A stretch of DNA of 64,000 nt. It comes from Callorhinus ursinus. Taxonomy: Eukaryota > Chordata > Mammalia > Carnivora > Otariidae. Location: assembly GCF_003265705.1 (NCBI RefSeq), contig NW_020312867.1, positions 1,546,600-1,610,599 on the forward strand, given 5' to 3'. This document shows, piece after piece, positions 1 through 11,225 of this stretch (the stretch's first letter is position 1; each line of letters begins with the position of its first letter). A program made the position numbers and the translations under genes. A model generated the notes under the pieces. The model saw nothing but the letters and a program-made list of their open reading frames with translations. It searched no databases and was not told the DNA's origin.

Positions 1-196
1 CATGTCTTTGGTCTAGGAATTTTACTTCTAAGGCTTTACTCTGCAGCTCTTCCTGCCCAGATATGAGTGGGGCAGCTCATGGAAGCAGCATGGGTCATAG
101 CAAAAAGTGATGAACCACCTAAATGTCAGCTAGTAGGGACGGGTTCAGTAAGTCATAGGCATCTATGCCACGCAGGCTTTAAAACAAATGAGAGTA

Positions 197-371
197 GGGG
201 CACCTGGGTGGCTCAGGCAGTTAAGCGTCCGACTCTTGGTTTCGGCTTCGGTCATGATCTCAGGGTCGTGAGGTTGAGCTCTGCATTGGGCTCTGTGCTG
301 AGTGTGGAGCCTGCTTGGGATTCTCTCCCTCTCCCTCTGCCCCACCCTACTCCTTTCAAAAAAAAAAAAAG
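197..371 (+). mobile_element. Can-SINE (tRNA-Lys-derived)
   Basis: Begins ggggcacctgggtggctcag and ends in an A tract. The head carries the A and B box regions of the tRNA-Lys-related SINE, followed by the CT-rich segment. Confidence 0.92.
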
Positions 372-377
372 AATAAG

Positions 378-520
378 GGTGAATGTGGTCTATCTGCACA
401 ATGAAATATTACTCATCCATAAAAAGGAATAAAGCACTAATGCATGCTACCATATGGATGAACCTCAAAAATCTTATGATAAATGTAAGAAGCCAGACAC
501 AAAATGTCACTAATGAGGTT
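378..520 (+). mobile_element. Old L1 (L1M-type) ORF2/3' fragment
   Basis: Contains the decayed ORF2-end text 'caatgaaatattactcatcc' and 'aagaagccagacacaaaatg', typical of mammalian L1 3' ends. Confidence 0.7.
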
Positions 521-651
521 TCTTCTGTTCTTTTTTGTACCGAATCCTCAAATCTGATGTTTCATGCTTATAGCAGATGTCAATTTGTACCAGCTACTTT
601 TCGAGTGAAGACACGTGGCTAGAAGTTACTGTATTGGACAGTGCAGGTCTA

Positions 652-1206
652 TGAAAAGAAGGGCCATATGCACCCCACTGTTCACAGCAGCAATGTCCGC
701 AATAGCCAAACTGTGGAAAGAGCCGAGATGCCCTTCAACAGAGGAATGGATAAAGAAGATGTGGTCCATATATACAATGGAACATGACTCAGCCATCAGA
801 AAGGATGAATACCCAACTTTTGCATCAACATGGACGGGACTGGAGGAGATGATGCTAAGTGAAATAAGTCAAGCACAGAAAGTCAATTATCATATGGTTT
901 CACTTATTTGTGAAACATAAGGAACAGCGTGGAGGACATTAGGAGAAGGAAGGGAAAAATGGGGGGGTGGGAATTGGAGGGAGAGATGAACCATGAGAGA
1001 GAGACTATGGACTCTGAGAAACAAACAGTGTCTTAGAGGGGAGAGGGGAGCGGGGCTGGGTTAGCCCGGTGATGGGTATTGAGGAGGGCACGTACTGCAT
1101 GGAGCACTGGGTGTTACACGAAAACAATGGATCGTGGATTACTACATCAAAAATTAATGATGTATTGTATGGTGACTAACATAACATAATAAAATTAAAA
1201 AAAATA
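652..1206 (+). mobile_element. Carnivore L1, 5'-truncated, 3' end
   Basis: Contains the end of ORF2 (a translation near 660-920 gives 'CPSTEEWIKKMWSIYTMEHD') and the carnivore L1 3' UTR ending 'gtgactaacataacataata' with an A-rich tail. Confidence 0.88.
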
Positions 1207-1260
1207 AAGTATAAAGTATAAATATGGTCGGGTCACCCAGAAAAGACTGGTCAACCCTCC

Positions 1261-1763
1261 TGTTATGGGCTGAATTGTGTGCCCCCACCCAGATTCATCT
1301 GTTGAAGTCCTTAACCCCAGGACCTCCAAATGTGACTACATTTGAGGCAGAGCCTTTAAAGAATTGATGCCATTACAATGAGACGATTAGGGGGACACCT
1401 CGCTGGCTCAGTCAGTGGAGAATGCTGCTCTTGATCTCGGGGTTGTGAGTACGAGCCCCATGCTGGGTGTAGAGATTACTTAAATAAATAAACTTAAAAA
1501 AAAATGAGGCCATCAGGGTGGGCCAGAATCCAATCTGACTGGTGCCCTTATAAGAAGAGGACATGGAGAGAAACTGGGGTGCATGCACACAGAGGGACAA
1601 CAATGCGAGGTTACGGCGAGAGGGCCACCATGAGCAAGTCAAGGAGAGAGACCTAAGAAGAAACTAGGCCTGCTGACACCTTGATCGTGGACCTTGGATC
1701 TCCAGAAGTGTTGCTGAAACCACCTAGTCCGTGATATTTTAGTATGGCAGCTGGAGCAGACCA
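1261..1763 (+). mobile_element. MaLR-like LTR, interrupted by a Can-SINE
   Basis: Begins tgttatgggctgaattgtgt and ends near tatggcagctggagcaga, the recognisable ends of MLT1/MST-type solo LTRs. The SINE at 1390-1503 splits it. Confidence 0.75.
1390..1503 (+). mobile_element. Short Can-SINE nested in an LTR
   Basis: About 114 bp with a diverged head (gacacctcgctggctcag) and a taaataaataaacttaaaaa tail. Imperfect target duplication aatgagacgatta / aatgaggccatca supports insertion into the LTR. Confidence 0.85.
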
Positions 1764-2304
1764 ACCCACCTTCCATCCAAGGACCCTGGAGGTCGAGAAC
1801 AGTTCAAAGTGCTGGGGAGATCCTGCCCCTGGGAGCCCCCCTTGACCAGCGGCAAACAGGAAGAAGTGGTCATAATGGCTGAGTTGGGGTAACTCAGAGG
1901 TGTGCTCTGCCTGCATGGTCTCCAGAGGTCCCCAGGAGGGCTGAGCTCCAGTCGGCTGCCCAGCTGACTTCCTTCCCTCCCTGCCTCCCTTTTCCACCCC
2001 CATGGATGTTTCCTTAGGTCATTTCCCAGATAAAGTACTTACGCTTGAATTCTTGTCTTAGGGTCTGCTGTTGGGGAAAGCAAGCTAAAAAGACACAGAA
2101 TTCTCTCATTTAGGTCACCCACAACCCTATCAGGAAAGCATGAGAAAGGAAGAGACTCAACTAAGAGCCAGGCCTCGGACCCCTGTGGGCTCTTTCCATC
2201 CACCATGGGGCCTTTCCGATGAGCTAGGAACACCTTGCACCCAAGAAGGATGGGACAAAGGCCAAGGCCAAGGGCCCAAGAGCCTGGGAGCATACTCCAC
2301 TTAC

Positions 2305-2433
2305 ACGAATGCTTTGCGCACCTTCCACTCGCTCTGGACTCTGATGAAGGAGTCAGAGATGGTGAGACTCAGGCCCTGGCCGGGCAGGGGCGTCAGAGCA
2401 GAGCCACGCAATTCACAGCTGTGGATGCTCAGG
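2305..2433 (-). CDS. LBP: LBP exon 3 (LPS-binding loop)
   Basis: 129 nt, residues 80-123: LSIHSCELRGSALTPLPGQG, then LSLTISDSFIRVQSEWKVRK and AFV. Acceptor CTCAG, donor GTAAGT. The residue before the Trp is Glu115, where human LBP has Arg. Confidence 0.94.
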
Positions 2434-5359
2434 CTGAGGAGAGAGACACAGAGAGCACGGCGTCAGCCCCAGCTTGGCTCCCGCCTCACCCCGTGGGGAC
2501 TTGGCTGGCAGAGCGGGTTCTAGGCAGGCGTGGGGCACCCCCCACTTCCTGAGCGCCTGAGGCGTGCTCTGTGCTGACCATGCGGCCATGCTAAGTGCGT
2601 TGCATCCTTTATGTCACCTGTGCCTCTCAGAGGGGTCAGCGCTGTTCTTGTTCCCTGTTTACAGAGGCGGAAATAGAGATGCATTTGCCCCAAGTCACAC
2701 CGTCGGGATCAGAGCCCGTGAAGGTCATGATCCTGGGTGGGATCCGGAATAGGGCACTTCGGCACACCCCTTTGGGTTTGCAGCTCCTTCTTGGAGCCAT
2801 CCTCTCCCTCGAGAGATCCAGGTGGGGGATTGGATTCAGGGAAGGCCGAGGCCCGCCCCAAGAAAAGGAACAAAGTGCTGGGAGAAACAAACCAAGACGA
2901 CACACATTGCGGGGCCGTCAGTGGGAAAACAGTGGTCAAGTTCCATTTGATATGCCTGGCACGTGGTAGGTGCTCAATAAATGTTTGCTAATGGACTGAA
3001 TTAAAGAAAGAATGAGTGGAGCTATCAATGGTAGTGGGCAGGCAGGGGGTGCTGAGCTGTGACTCGATTGCCCTCCTCCATCACCTGTTGCTCCACAAGC
3101 ATTTTATGCCTTTTTTTGGCATCAGCTGCTCATGTCCAGTGATCCTTTGAAGACTCAGCTCAAATGCCCCTGCCTCTGGGAAGTTTTCCTTGACTCCCCT
3201 GGGTGGGCAAACCTTAGCTCTAACAGTCGGGCTACTATATTTAAAGTTTAAGGTCTATCTTCCCTTCTGGACTACATGCCGAGGCCAGGCCGAAGCCTGG
3301 ATTATCACAGTGTCATCCCCATTTTGCAGATAAGGAAACCGAGGCTCAGATCACACAGCTAGTAGGTCTTCATTGATATTTGCTGGATGAATGAATAAAT
3401 GAGGGAACCTAATTCCCTCCCAGGACTTCGCTCTGAACACTGCGAGGAACTCTCCCATAGCTGCCCCAAGGAAGTCCTGGGGTTCTCCCTCCCCGCCCTC
3501 CAGAGCTCCACCCCTACTCCCAGCCTCCTCAGGGCCCCAGCAGAAGGGAGCCTCACCTGTGGAACCCATAGTGCCCTCGGCCAAAGGGCTTGATTTTGAA
3601 GTCCCCGGTGAAGTCAGGCAGCGTGATTCTGAGCAGTTCCTTCTGCAGAACCATCGACCCCTCCCTAGCCACTGTGGACAGGAAAAAAGCTGCAAGTCAG
3701 CCCAGCTTGCCTGCCTGCCTCCCCTCTAAAAGACAGTTACAGACTATTGAGCCCCTGTTGCGTACGAAGTGACATGAGAAACAGGAGCATCACTGCATTT
3801 CACGTGGCGCTGTTATGTGGGTGCCCAATTTGTGGGGGAGGGAACAGTGTCTTTGTCAACAACCCCACAAGGGGAGGAGTGCTGTGTGCGTGGGTGGGTG
3901 CTCCTCTGTTCTGTCCTTCCCAGCGTCTAGCCTGTGCAGAAGACACTGTAGGGATTTGAGGGAGAGAATCCTGGCGCTGGCATCTCTCTAGCAGGGTGAC
4001 CTTGAGGAAGGCTTCAGCTTCATCTTCTCCATGGCAATGGCAACAGAACTTTCTTTACTGGGCTGGCATGAAGATTAAAGGAGATCATTGCAGAGCACAA
4101 AAGGGGTGTGGGGGGGGGATGACACGCACTCCTAGCTTGGTGCGTGGCCCACGCCAGGCACTCAGGCCTGGAACAGCAAAGCGGGGTTTATGTTATTAAA
4201 AATATGGAAACGACCAAAATGTCCAACTCTAGCCAATTGGCAAAGTGAACATGGTACAATCAATCACACAGTGGAAAGGAACCAAAGGCAAATTTTGCCT
4301 GATTTAGGATTTCAATATAAACAGCTCTTACTAGCACTCGTTGTTTGTTCAGATATATGAGGGACCCAGGATTCTGCCCTCAAGGAGCGCATGTATACAC
4401 AGAAGACCAGGGGCCTCCTCTCTTTCCAACTGGCACTCCTCCCTTGAGAGAATGCCCGTGCCAGTCCTTCTGCCAGAATGCTACCGCTTGTCCCTGGCCA
4501 AGTGCCACTCATCTTTTGTACCTCCCTGAAACTCCTCCAAGAAGCCTTCCCTGATTTCCTTTCCTCTGCTCCCAACAACCCTACCTGGGGAAATGTTATT
4601 ACCCCATTTAACAGATTAGGCAGTTCAGGCTCCACAAATATGAGGAGAGCTCTGGTTCAGTTATCGCGGGGAGTGGTGTATAAACGACTCAGCTCCCTAC
4701 TCTCTGGATGGATGGATTCTGATGCTTTGTTTCAGCATCTTTTTCAAAAAGTCGTCCTATTTTTGTTCATTCTCTAAAATTGAGATATACATAAAAGACA
4801 TTGCCAGATAACTTTTAGATGTTTCTGCAGCCACGTAGCCACCCCTCAGAGCCAGCACCCCCGCAGGCTCCCTCTGCCCTCTCTGGATCACAACCTTCCT
4901 CTGGAGGTCATCACCATTCTGCCTTCTAGATTTAAGACATATGTTTTCAAACCCTACCAAGAACTTTCTGGTGGAATTGTCCCAGTCAGTGGGTAGTGGC
5001 TGGGTTCATAACACACCTCTCCTGTCTTCTGGTGGCTCCCCCTTCTCAGCTCACCTTCCCACTCTCCTGCACTGTATCCTGGAAACTTTCTCCCAAATCA
5101 ACGCTTGCTCCAAATCCTTCTCCCCGTCGGCTAGTAGGGGCCCAGAACTCAGACAAGTAACATGCCCAAGTAGCTCCAGAGCAGTCTGGCGCCCGGCAGG
5201 TCGGCCAAGTCCAGCCAACAGCCATATCTTCTTACCATACTCTAGGCCCTTGTCGGTGATCCTGACCACCAGGCCGGGGTTGGTACCCAGGGCGTCTGGG
5301 GTGGGCGTGAGCAGTAGTCTCAGCAGTAGAGAAGGCAGGGCCTGAGCCAAGGCCCTCAT
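2305..5359 (-). CDS. LBP: LBP, lipopolysaccharide-binding protein, 5' part (exons 1-3; gene continues off the left edge)
   Basis: Acute-phase plasma protein that extracts LPS monomers and hands them to CD14 and TLR4/MD-2. Exons 5236-5359, 3557-3671 and 2305-2433 join in phase to encode residues 1-122 and two bases of codon 123. Seen: signal peptide 1-25 ending PDALG, mature start TNPGLVVRITDKGLEY; the BPI N-terminal domain with RITLPDFTGDFKIKPFGRGH; loop EWKVRKAF with Arg119 and Lys120 equivalent to human mature Arg94/Lys95, known to be needed for LPS binding. The hallmark IHSCEL in exon 3 is LBP-like and absent from BPI. Exon 4 (the segment after KVRKAF) is not found in 1-2304, so the rest lies beyond the window. 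Confidence 0.95.
2434..3556. other. LBP intron 2
   Basis: MIR-derived pieces are seen near 2940-3005 (ggtgctcaataaatgtttgc) and 3300-3370 (cattttgcagataaggaaac), with an L2-like stretch around 3120-3240. No regulatory element is clear. Confidence 0.5.
3557..3671 (-). CDS. LBP: LBP exon 2
   Basis: 115 nt, residues 42-80: VAREGSMVLQKELLRITLPD, then FTGDFKIKPFGRGHYGFH. Acceptor CACAG, donor GTGAGG. Confidence 0.95.
3672..5235. other. LBP intron 1
   Basis: Contains MIR-like sequence (about 3960-4090), L2-like sequence (about 4470-4640) and an old antisense L1M piece (about 4760-4960). No coding potential recognised. Confidence 0.5.
5236..5359 (-). CDS. LBP: LBP exon 1 (signal peptide)
   Basis: 124 nt: MRALAQALPSLLLRLLLTPT, then PDALGTNPGLVVRITDKGLE and Y plus one base. 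The start at 5359 aligns with the human initiator (MGALARALPS). Donor GTAAGA. Confidence 0.95.
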
Positions 5360-5399
5360 CCTGGATTCTCCTGGATTCCCAGTGTAGTGGCCCCAGCGG

Positions 5400-5525
5400 G
5401 CCCCACCCCCCTTAAGTAGCAAGGGGGCTGAGGCAGGGGTGGCTCCTGAGCGGGGGCGGTTCCTGGGATCGTCGCATCGGGAATGGGAGGCACAGAGACT
5501 GGAACTTGCTTGCAACACTGCTGGG
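5400..5525 (-). promoter_or_regulatory. LBP: Putative LBP promoter (GC box, C/EBP-like site)
   Basis: Upstream of the LBP ATG the minus strand has a TACTTAAGG TATA-like element (near 5411-5420), a CCGCCCCCG GC box (5451-5459) and TGTTGCAAG (5509-5517), a good match to the C/EBP consensus. C/EBP control is established for LBP as an acute-phase gene; these particular sites are inferred. Confidence 0.35.
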
Positions 5526-8500
5526 GTCATGGGTCATGTTTAGAAGCCGGTTGCTGGGTGGGTTGGCCTGGCCCCAGGTGACAATCTGTGTCCACCCTTC
5601 CCACAAAAAGACCCCACATTCATTGCTGGGAAGGCCTGGGGTTACAGACTGGGAGGCTCAGGGAGGTCATGGTACTCCCTCAAGATCCCACACCTGGCAA
5701 GTGGTGGAGCTGGAAGTCAAAGCCGGGTCTGGGGCCAGCCAAATTCTTATCTTTTTTTTAAACAAACAGAGTTGAGTTTAAAGAAATCTTTTCGCCATGC
5801 CCCCGTGGGAAACCAGGCTTTCTCAAACCTTGCTGGTGGTAACATTTTCTGGAAGGCAGCTTGGCAAATCTTTAAATGCTTTCATGCCTGGTAACCCTGA
5901 AGTTCTGCTTCTGGAACGTCAGTACATACTGACATCAGTGTGCAAATAGGCCACTTCACCAAGGCGCCCATCGCTGCGCTGCATGGAGCAGGCAGGCCAG
6001 CAGTGGGACCCAACCTTCAGGGTCCAACAAGAGGACACTGGCCAAATTAATTATGGTACATTTAAAAGTGAGGCTGCAGAAATAAATGTATTTCTTGATC
6101 TGGAAAAATGCTCATGAGGGGGCAGTTTCCAATGACACCGTATAGTGAGGTTCTGAACCAATGTTTGCCAGTCTGGAAAATTTTTAGCAAGGAGTTATGA
6201 GGGATTGTCTCTGTTTAGACGGGCAGGAGTGTTTTAAAAATCGTTTTGTTTGTTGGTATTTAAATTTTTTATTTTCTTGGGGGACATGTTGTATTCGCAG
6301 TAAGTAAAGATAATAAAATTTCATTGAGGAAACAAAATTTATAATAAGGATTGTGCTTAATTCATAGGGATTCCTCCCCTCTCTCCACCCCCTCCCCAGA
6401 GATCCTATATTTGTGAATTTTGTTCTGCCTCCACCTCCAGGAAGCCTTCTCTGATCACCCCCACATTTCCCTGGATTAGAGAGAAGTCTTCCACTGAGGT
6501 CCCAGAATATCTGCATTTTCTCCATCATAGCAGTAACCACTCTGCTTTTTTGTAACTGTGGTCCTTTAAAAATATGTCCACAAATTCTTTTATACTCTTT
6601 CCATCAAAAGGTGGAGTCTCTGTATCCTCCCACTGACATTGGGTTGGGTCTCTGTGATCACCTCAACAGATCAAATGTGGCAGGAGTAACAGTTTCTTCC
6701 CAATGGGTCATAAAAGGCATTGGAATTGGTTAAGATCAGAACCGCCCCACCATGGAACACAGGGAAGCCTACAGTCTGGATCTCTCGGCTCCTCTGTCCC
6801 CTGTTGTTGGTGTCCTTTGGGTTGAGGTTTGTTGGGGGTCCCTTGCACACCACCCCCGGCCCCAGCCTGCGTGCTCCTGAGGGCAGGGCTGAGGCTGCAG
6901 AATCCCGTGATCCCTGCAGCATGGGGCGGGAAGGGGCAGGAAACCAGGAGCTATGAGCTCCTGCCCTGTGCCGGGCTCCACGCTGGTTGTGCATATACCT
7001 CTCGGCCCTCTAACGCACGCGTCTCTGTCTCATTTTAGCTGAAGGATCTGAGGCTCAGGGAGGTGAAGTGATTTTGGTCACAGTCACACGGCAGGAATTT
7101 GAATCCAAATCTGTGGATGTCATTCCAAAACGATGGTCCGGGAAGGCTTCTCTGAGGTGACGTGCTGAGCTGAGACCCCAAAGATGAGCAGGAGCCATAC
7201 TCTGGAGGAGCCACTCCAGGCCAAGCCAAGGGCAAGGACAAAGCCTGGTAGCAGGCAAGGCTTCCCCCTGCGTCAGGGGCATCTGCTTCCCAGACTCAGC
7301 CTGCGGAGGTGGGGAGGGGCCCTGGGCTGGGAGCTGGGAACCAGGGTTCTGACATGGCTTAGCTCCTGCCTGGTGTGTGACCCTCAGCAAACCCGTGTCT
7401 TCCTTGTGCCCCTGTTTGCCTCTGTAAAATGAGGGAGAAAGGGCAGGTGACTCCCGTGTAGAGTAGGGGAAGACGGTCTGGAGAGTGGGGACCGCCTGGG
7501 GACACCAGTTGTCACTCCTCGGTAGCAGTCTGAGGATGTCCCAGACTGCGGGCCGTTGGCAGGGGTGAGAATTCCCACAGAAGTGGCCTTCGGACGCTGC
7601 CCAGCCAGCCAGCGTGCCACATGGCCCTAGGCCAGGCCTCCACCCCCACAGGTGCCCACCCGTGGCTCAAGGTCCCTCCTGGTGACCTGGGACCCAACAG
7701 AGGCTCCAGGAGCAGCGTGACTGCAAGTCTGCTCAGAACCCCTGGGCCTTTCTTCTCCCAGGCTGTCCATCTGCTGCCGGTGATTGATGCATTCTGATTA
7801 CAAAAGTGTTGGTAGAAAGAGTTTGGAAAACCCAGAATTTGGAAACCGCAGTGCCTGGAATATGGAGTGGTACCTAGGAGATCACTGTTGAGGGAGGGAG
7901 TGAACATAAAGCAGGAAACAGTGTGAGGTTAAGGGCATGGACTCTGGGACCGCCTGGCCTGCGTTGAATCCTGACTTGCCCACTGTGTGACCCTGGGCAC
8001 TCTGTGACTCAATTTCCTCATCTGCAGTTGGGCTCAGCCAAAGGGCAGTAGGACGGGAAGTCAGAGGTCTGGAAGAGAGAGGGCACAGGGCACGTCTCAG
8101 CTCTCTCCATGCTTTGCATCTCAGTCTGACCGTGGCTGTATCACTCCCCCAAACCCCTCACCCGTGGCTCCATCCGTCCCTGGGCTTGGACACCGGACTC
8201 CTGTCTTCGCTGCTTTAAGGCAGAAACTAGGGACGCTAGTTCCTGGGTCCCTTAGCATCTTCTGCCAGTGTCCTTAAGCTTGTCTCCCACTACTATAAAT
8301 AGCCCCTTAATTCGAATCCCAAGAACCAGCTGAGATGGGCTCTCTTTTCCTGCCTGGACCTTGATGGACACAATTAGCACACCGAACTTTTCTCCTGTGC
8401 TTACTGATCTTTTGCAGCAAATGCCTTCCTCTTGTGGAAAGCTTTGAATTCTTTGCCAAAGTCTGTACAGGTCTCTCGTGGGGACAGTAGGCTACAAAAG

Positions 8501-8869
8501 ACAGTACTATAAATACACAGCAACCCATGCTCTGCCACCAAAGGAGTTTCTGGGGGCCACCGAGAGGAAGACTTTGTAGAGAGGTAGCATCCTGCTGCGT
8601 CCTGAAGGTCACATCGACGTTTTGCAGAGGGGAGAGCAGAGGGCAGTCCAGGAGGAGGGAGCAGAATGTGCCCAAACACAGAGTGATGAAATAGGAAGGA
8701 CTAGTAGCAAAAAAGCCCAGGTCCTTGTCTAGACTTTGCTCCTGACAGGCTGTGTGACATGGGACAAACCACACCCCTCTGATCCTCACTTTCCTTGCCC
8801 GCCAATGCAGATAAAGGTGTTAGACCATGACAGAGTTTCTCAAATCATCCGGGGAATCTTGTTTATTTC

Positions 8870-9420
8870 TTTGTAAATTTATTTTTGGGATGTAATTGGC
8901 ATATAAATTTAAGGTGTACAATGTGTTGATCTGATACATTAATATTTTGCAATATGATTACCACTCTGGAGTTAGGTGGCATCTCTATCAGGTCATGTAA
9001 TTTTTTTTTTTTTTTTTTTTTTGGTGATGGGAACATTTAAGATCTAGTCTCTTAGCAACTTTGAAGTTTATGATACAGAATTGCTGTCTTTAATCTCTAT
9101 GCTGCACATTGGATCTCCAAGACTTATCTACTTGTTCCAAGTTTGTCTCCTTAAATAACATCTCCCGGATTCCCCCACCCCAGCCTCTGGTAACAACCAT
9201 TCTACTCCCTGTTTTTATGAGTTTGGCTTTTTTAGATTCCACATGTAAGTAAGACCATATAGTATTTGTCTTTCTCTGTCTGACTTATTTCACCTAGGAT
9301 AATGCCCTCAAGTTCCATCCATGTTATGGCAAATGGCACAAACAAAACCCCCTCCTCCTCTCTCATGGTTGAATAATATTCCACTGTGGGGTGTGTATTT
9401 TCTTCAAGTCATCTCTCCGT
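8870..9420 (-). mobile_element. Old L1M, antisense, with internal poly(T)
   Basis: Text such as 'gtacaatgtgttgatctgat', 'ctggtaacaaccattctact' and 'ttgaataatattccactgtg' matches the reverse complement of mammalian L1 3' regions. A run of T at 9001-9022 interrupts it. Confidence 0.8.
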
Positions 9421-9422
9421 GC

Positions 9423-9490
9423 CAGGTGGGGCTCTAACTCACCATGCCCAGATCACGCGTCGCAGGCTCTATGGACTGAGGCGCCCCTGA
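9423..9490 (-). mobile_element. Can-SINE fragment
   Basis: Ends with 'ggactgaggcgcccc', a degraded reverse-complement SINE head. It lies against the L1M edge. Confidence 0.5.
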
Positions 9491-10353
9491 GACTCTGCAT
9501 TTCTAACAAGCTCCCAGGTGGTGCCCGTCTTGGACCGTGTTTTGAGAACAAGGGACTAAAATGAACTCCGATTTCCTTCCAGGCTCAGCGATTCTATAAC
9601 TCTGTTCATTCCTGTTTTCATGCAGTTTTCTATGACAGGGCTCACATGCCTGAGAACGTCGGCTCTAGCTGAGAGAGACTGATGTTATGAAGACCTGTCT
9701 TTCTGGATCTCTGTGGGGTACTCTTGGGGTTGAGAGTTTGACATTTATGGCAGCCTCCTGTTCCAGCCCCATCACCTGCAGATCCGTGCGTTCGGATTTA
9801 CAGAAGAAAACAGTACTGTCAGCGATGACCCAGTGGGGTTTGAAGACTGTGTCACCTACTCGTACTGCTGGATTCACAGCCCCTCACACCAGGGGAGCTC
9901 TGAGGAACCTGAGGACCCCTCCCACGTTTCCCTCACCCTCTCTTGGCCTCTGCTATTGGCAGCATCTAAAATCCCAGCCATAGCCTCATCTTGCTGGGTC
10001 TTGATAGCTTTGGGGGACCCTAAGGAGCTTCTGTTAAAATGAAAATTTCTCAGCAAGGAAAGATTCTTTTACTCTTTGCCAGAGCTGCTTTTATTGGATT
10101 CCTTTCTGGGAATTCCAGAGGGCGCTTGCCTTTACAGATGGAGAGACTGAGACCGAGAGAGGGGGAAGGACTGGTCACACCACGAGTTCATCATGGAACT
10201 CAGATTTCTGGCCAGCCGGTGGTTGGCTTCTTGGGGGTAAGCCTGTCGAGGCAGGCAGGCCCAGATCACACTTTGAAAATCATGACATAGTGGCTTTGAG
10301 GCACACAGTTGGGGATTCAAATCCTAGATCATTTTAAAAAATAAGTATTTACT

Positions 10354-10437
10354 GGGGCACCTGGGTGGCTCAGTCAGTTAAGCACATCAGCTCAGGTCTT
10401 GATCTCAGAGTCATGAGTTTGGACCCCACGTTGGGGA
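10354..10437 (+). mobile_element. Truncated Can-SINE head
   Basis: ggggcacctgggtggctcag to ccccacgttggg. It lacks the tail and abuts a MIR. Confidence 0.85.
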
Positions 10438-10545
10438 CTGAAGGCCAGCTAATTGCCCAAGGTCACATAGCTAGTAAATAGCAGAGCTGGGATTTGAAAC
10501 CACCGTGTCTGGGGCCATAGCTCATGCTCTTAACCACCAAGTCAC
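10438..10545 (-). repeat. MIR
   Basis: Reads 'caaggtcacatagctagtaa', 'cagagctgggatttgaaacc' and 'atgctcttaaccaccaagtc', the reverse complement of the MIR core. Confidence 0.85.
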
Positions 10546-11040
10546 GAGCTTACTAACTAACTGTACCACGGATTCCTCCCAAAAAACTCACACCAAAGAG
10601 GAGGGCAAGGTTTTATCTCTACTTTTCAGAGAAGGATCAGAGAGGTTAAGTAACATTTGGAAAGCTGTGCGGCCCACTAGGGGCTGGGTTGGCCTTTGAA
10701 ACCAGGCCCTGAGCTCAGTGACCTTGGGTGGGCCACATAGCCTGTCCAAACCTCAGACTCCCCCCTCCCCACCGGTCTACCTTTGGAAGTGGCCATGAGG
10801 ATGACATGAGATGATAAGTGTGAAGACATGGGCCACACATGGCCACCAGTGGGATGTGGCAAAATGGCAAATGTAGTGGTTAGTCTCCTTGGGACCTGCT
10901 TCCTATTCTCTCCCCCAGTAGGGAACGCCTCCTGCCTATTTAACAAGTCAGCATTTCCAAAAGAAACCCCCAAAGGCAATGCCTAACCCAGAAGGGAAGC
11001 TGCTTGAATGGTGAGCTTTCAGGTAGACTGGAGTGGCGAT

Positions 11041-11225
11041 TTTTTTTTTTTAACAGCTTTATGGACATATTTTTCACGTTCACGTTCACATATTTTCACG
11101 TTCACCATTCAAGTGCACGCAAGGTTCAGGGGTTTTTAGGGTATTCAGAGAGTTGTGCCCCCATCGCCACCAGCTAATTTTAGAACAGTTTCAACAGCCC
11201 CAAAAGAAAACCCATACGCTAGCAA
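11041..11225 (-). mobile_element. Old L1M fragment, antisense
   Basis: Text 'ggtattcagagagttgtgcc' and 'ccccaaaagaaaacccatac' matches L1M 3' sequence in reverse. A small local repeat of cacgttcac occurs at about 11077-11106. Confidence 0.65.

Larger units (their letters stand above)
1..2304. other. LBP intron 3 (partial), repeat-filled
   Basis: No exon is visible. It contains an old L1 fragment (about 378-520, plus) behind a Can-SINE, a carnivore L1 3' end, and a MaLR-like LTR split by another SINE. The remainder, 1765-2304, looks single-copy. Confidence 0.6.

Noticed and set aside
1..2304. LBP exon 4
   Set aside because: No minus-strand segment resembling the FDVSVKGISI-type block was found; the exon must lie outside the window.
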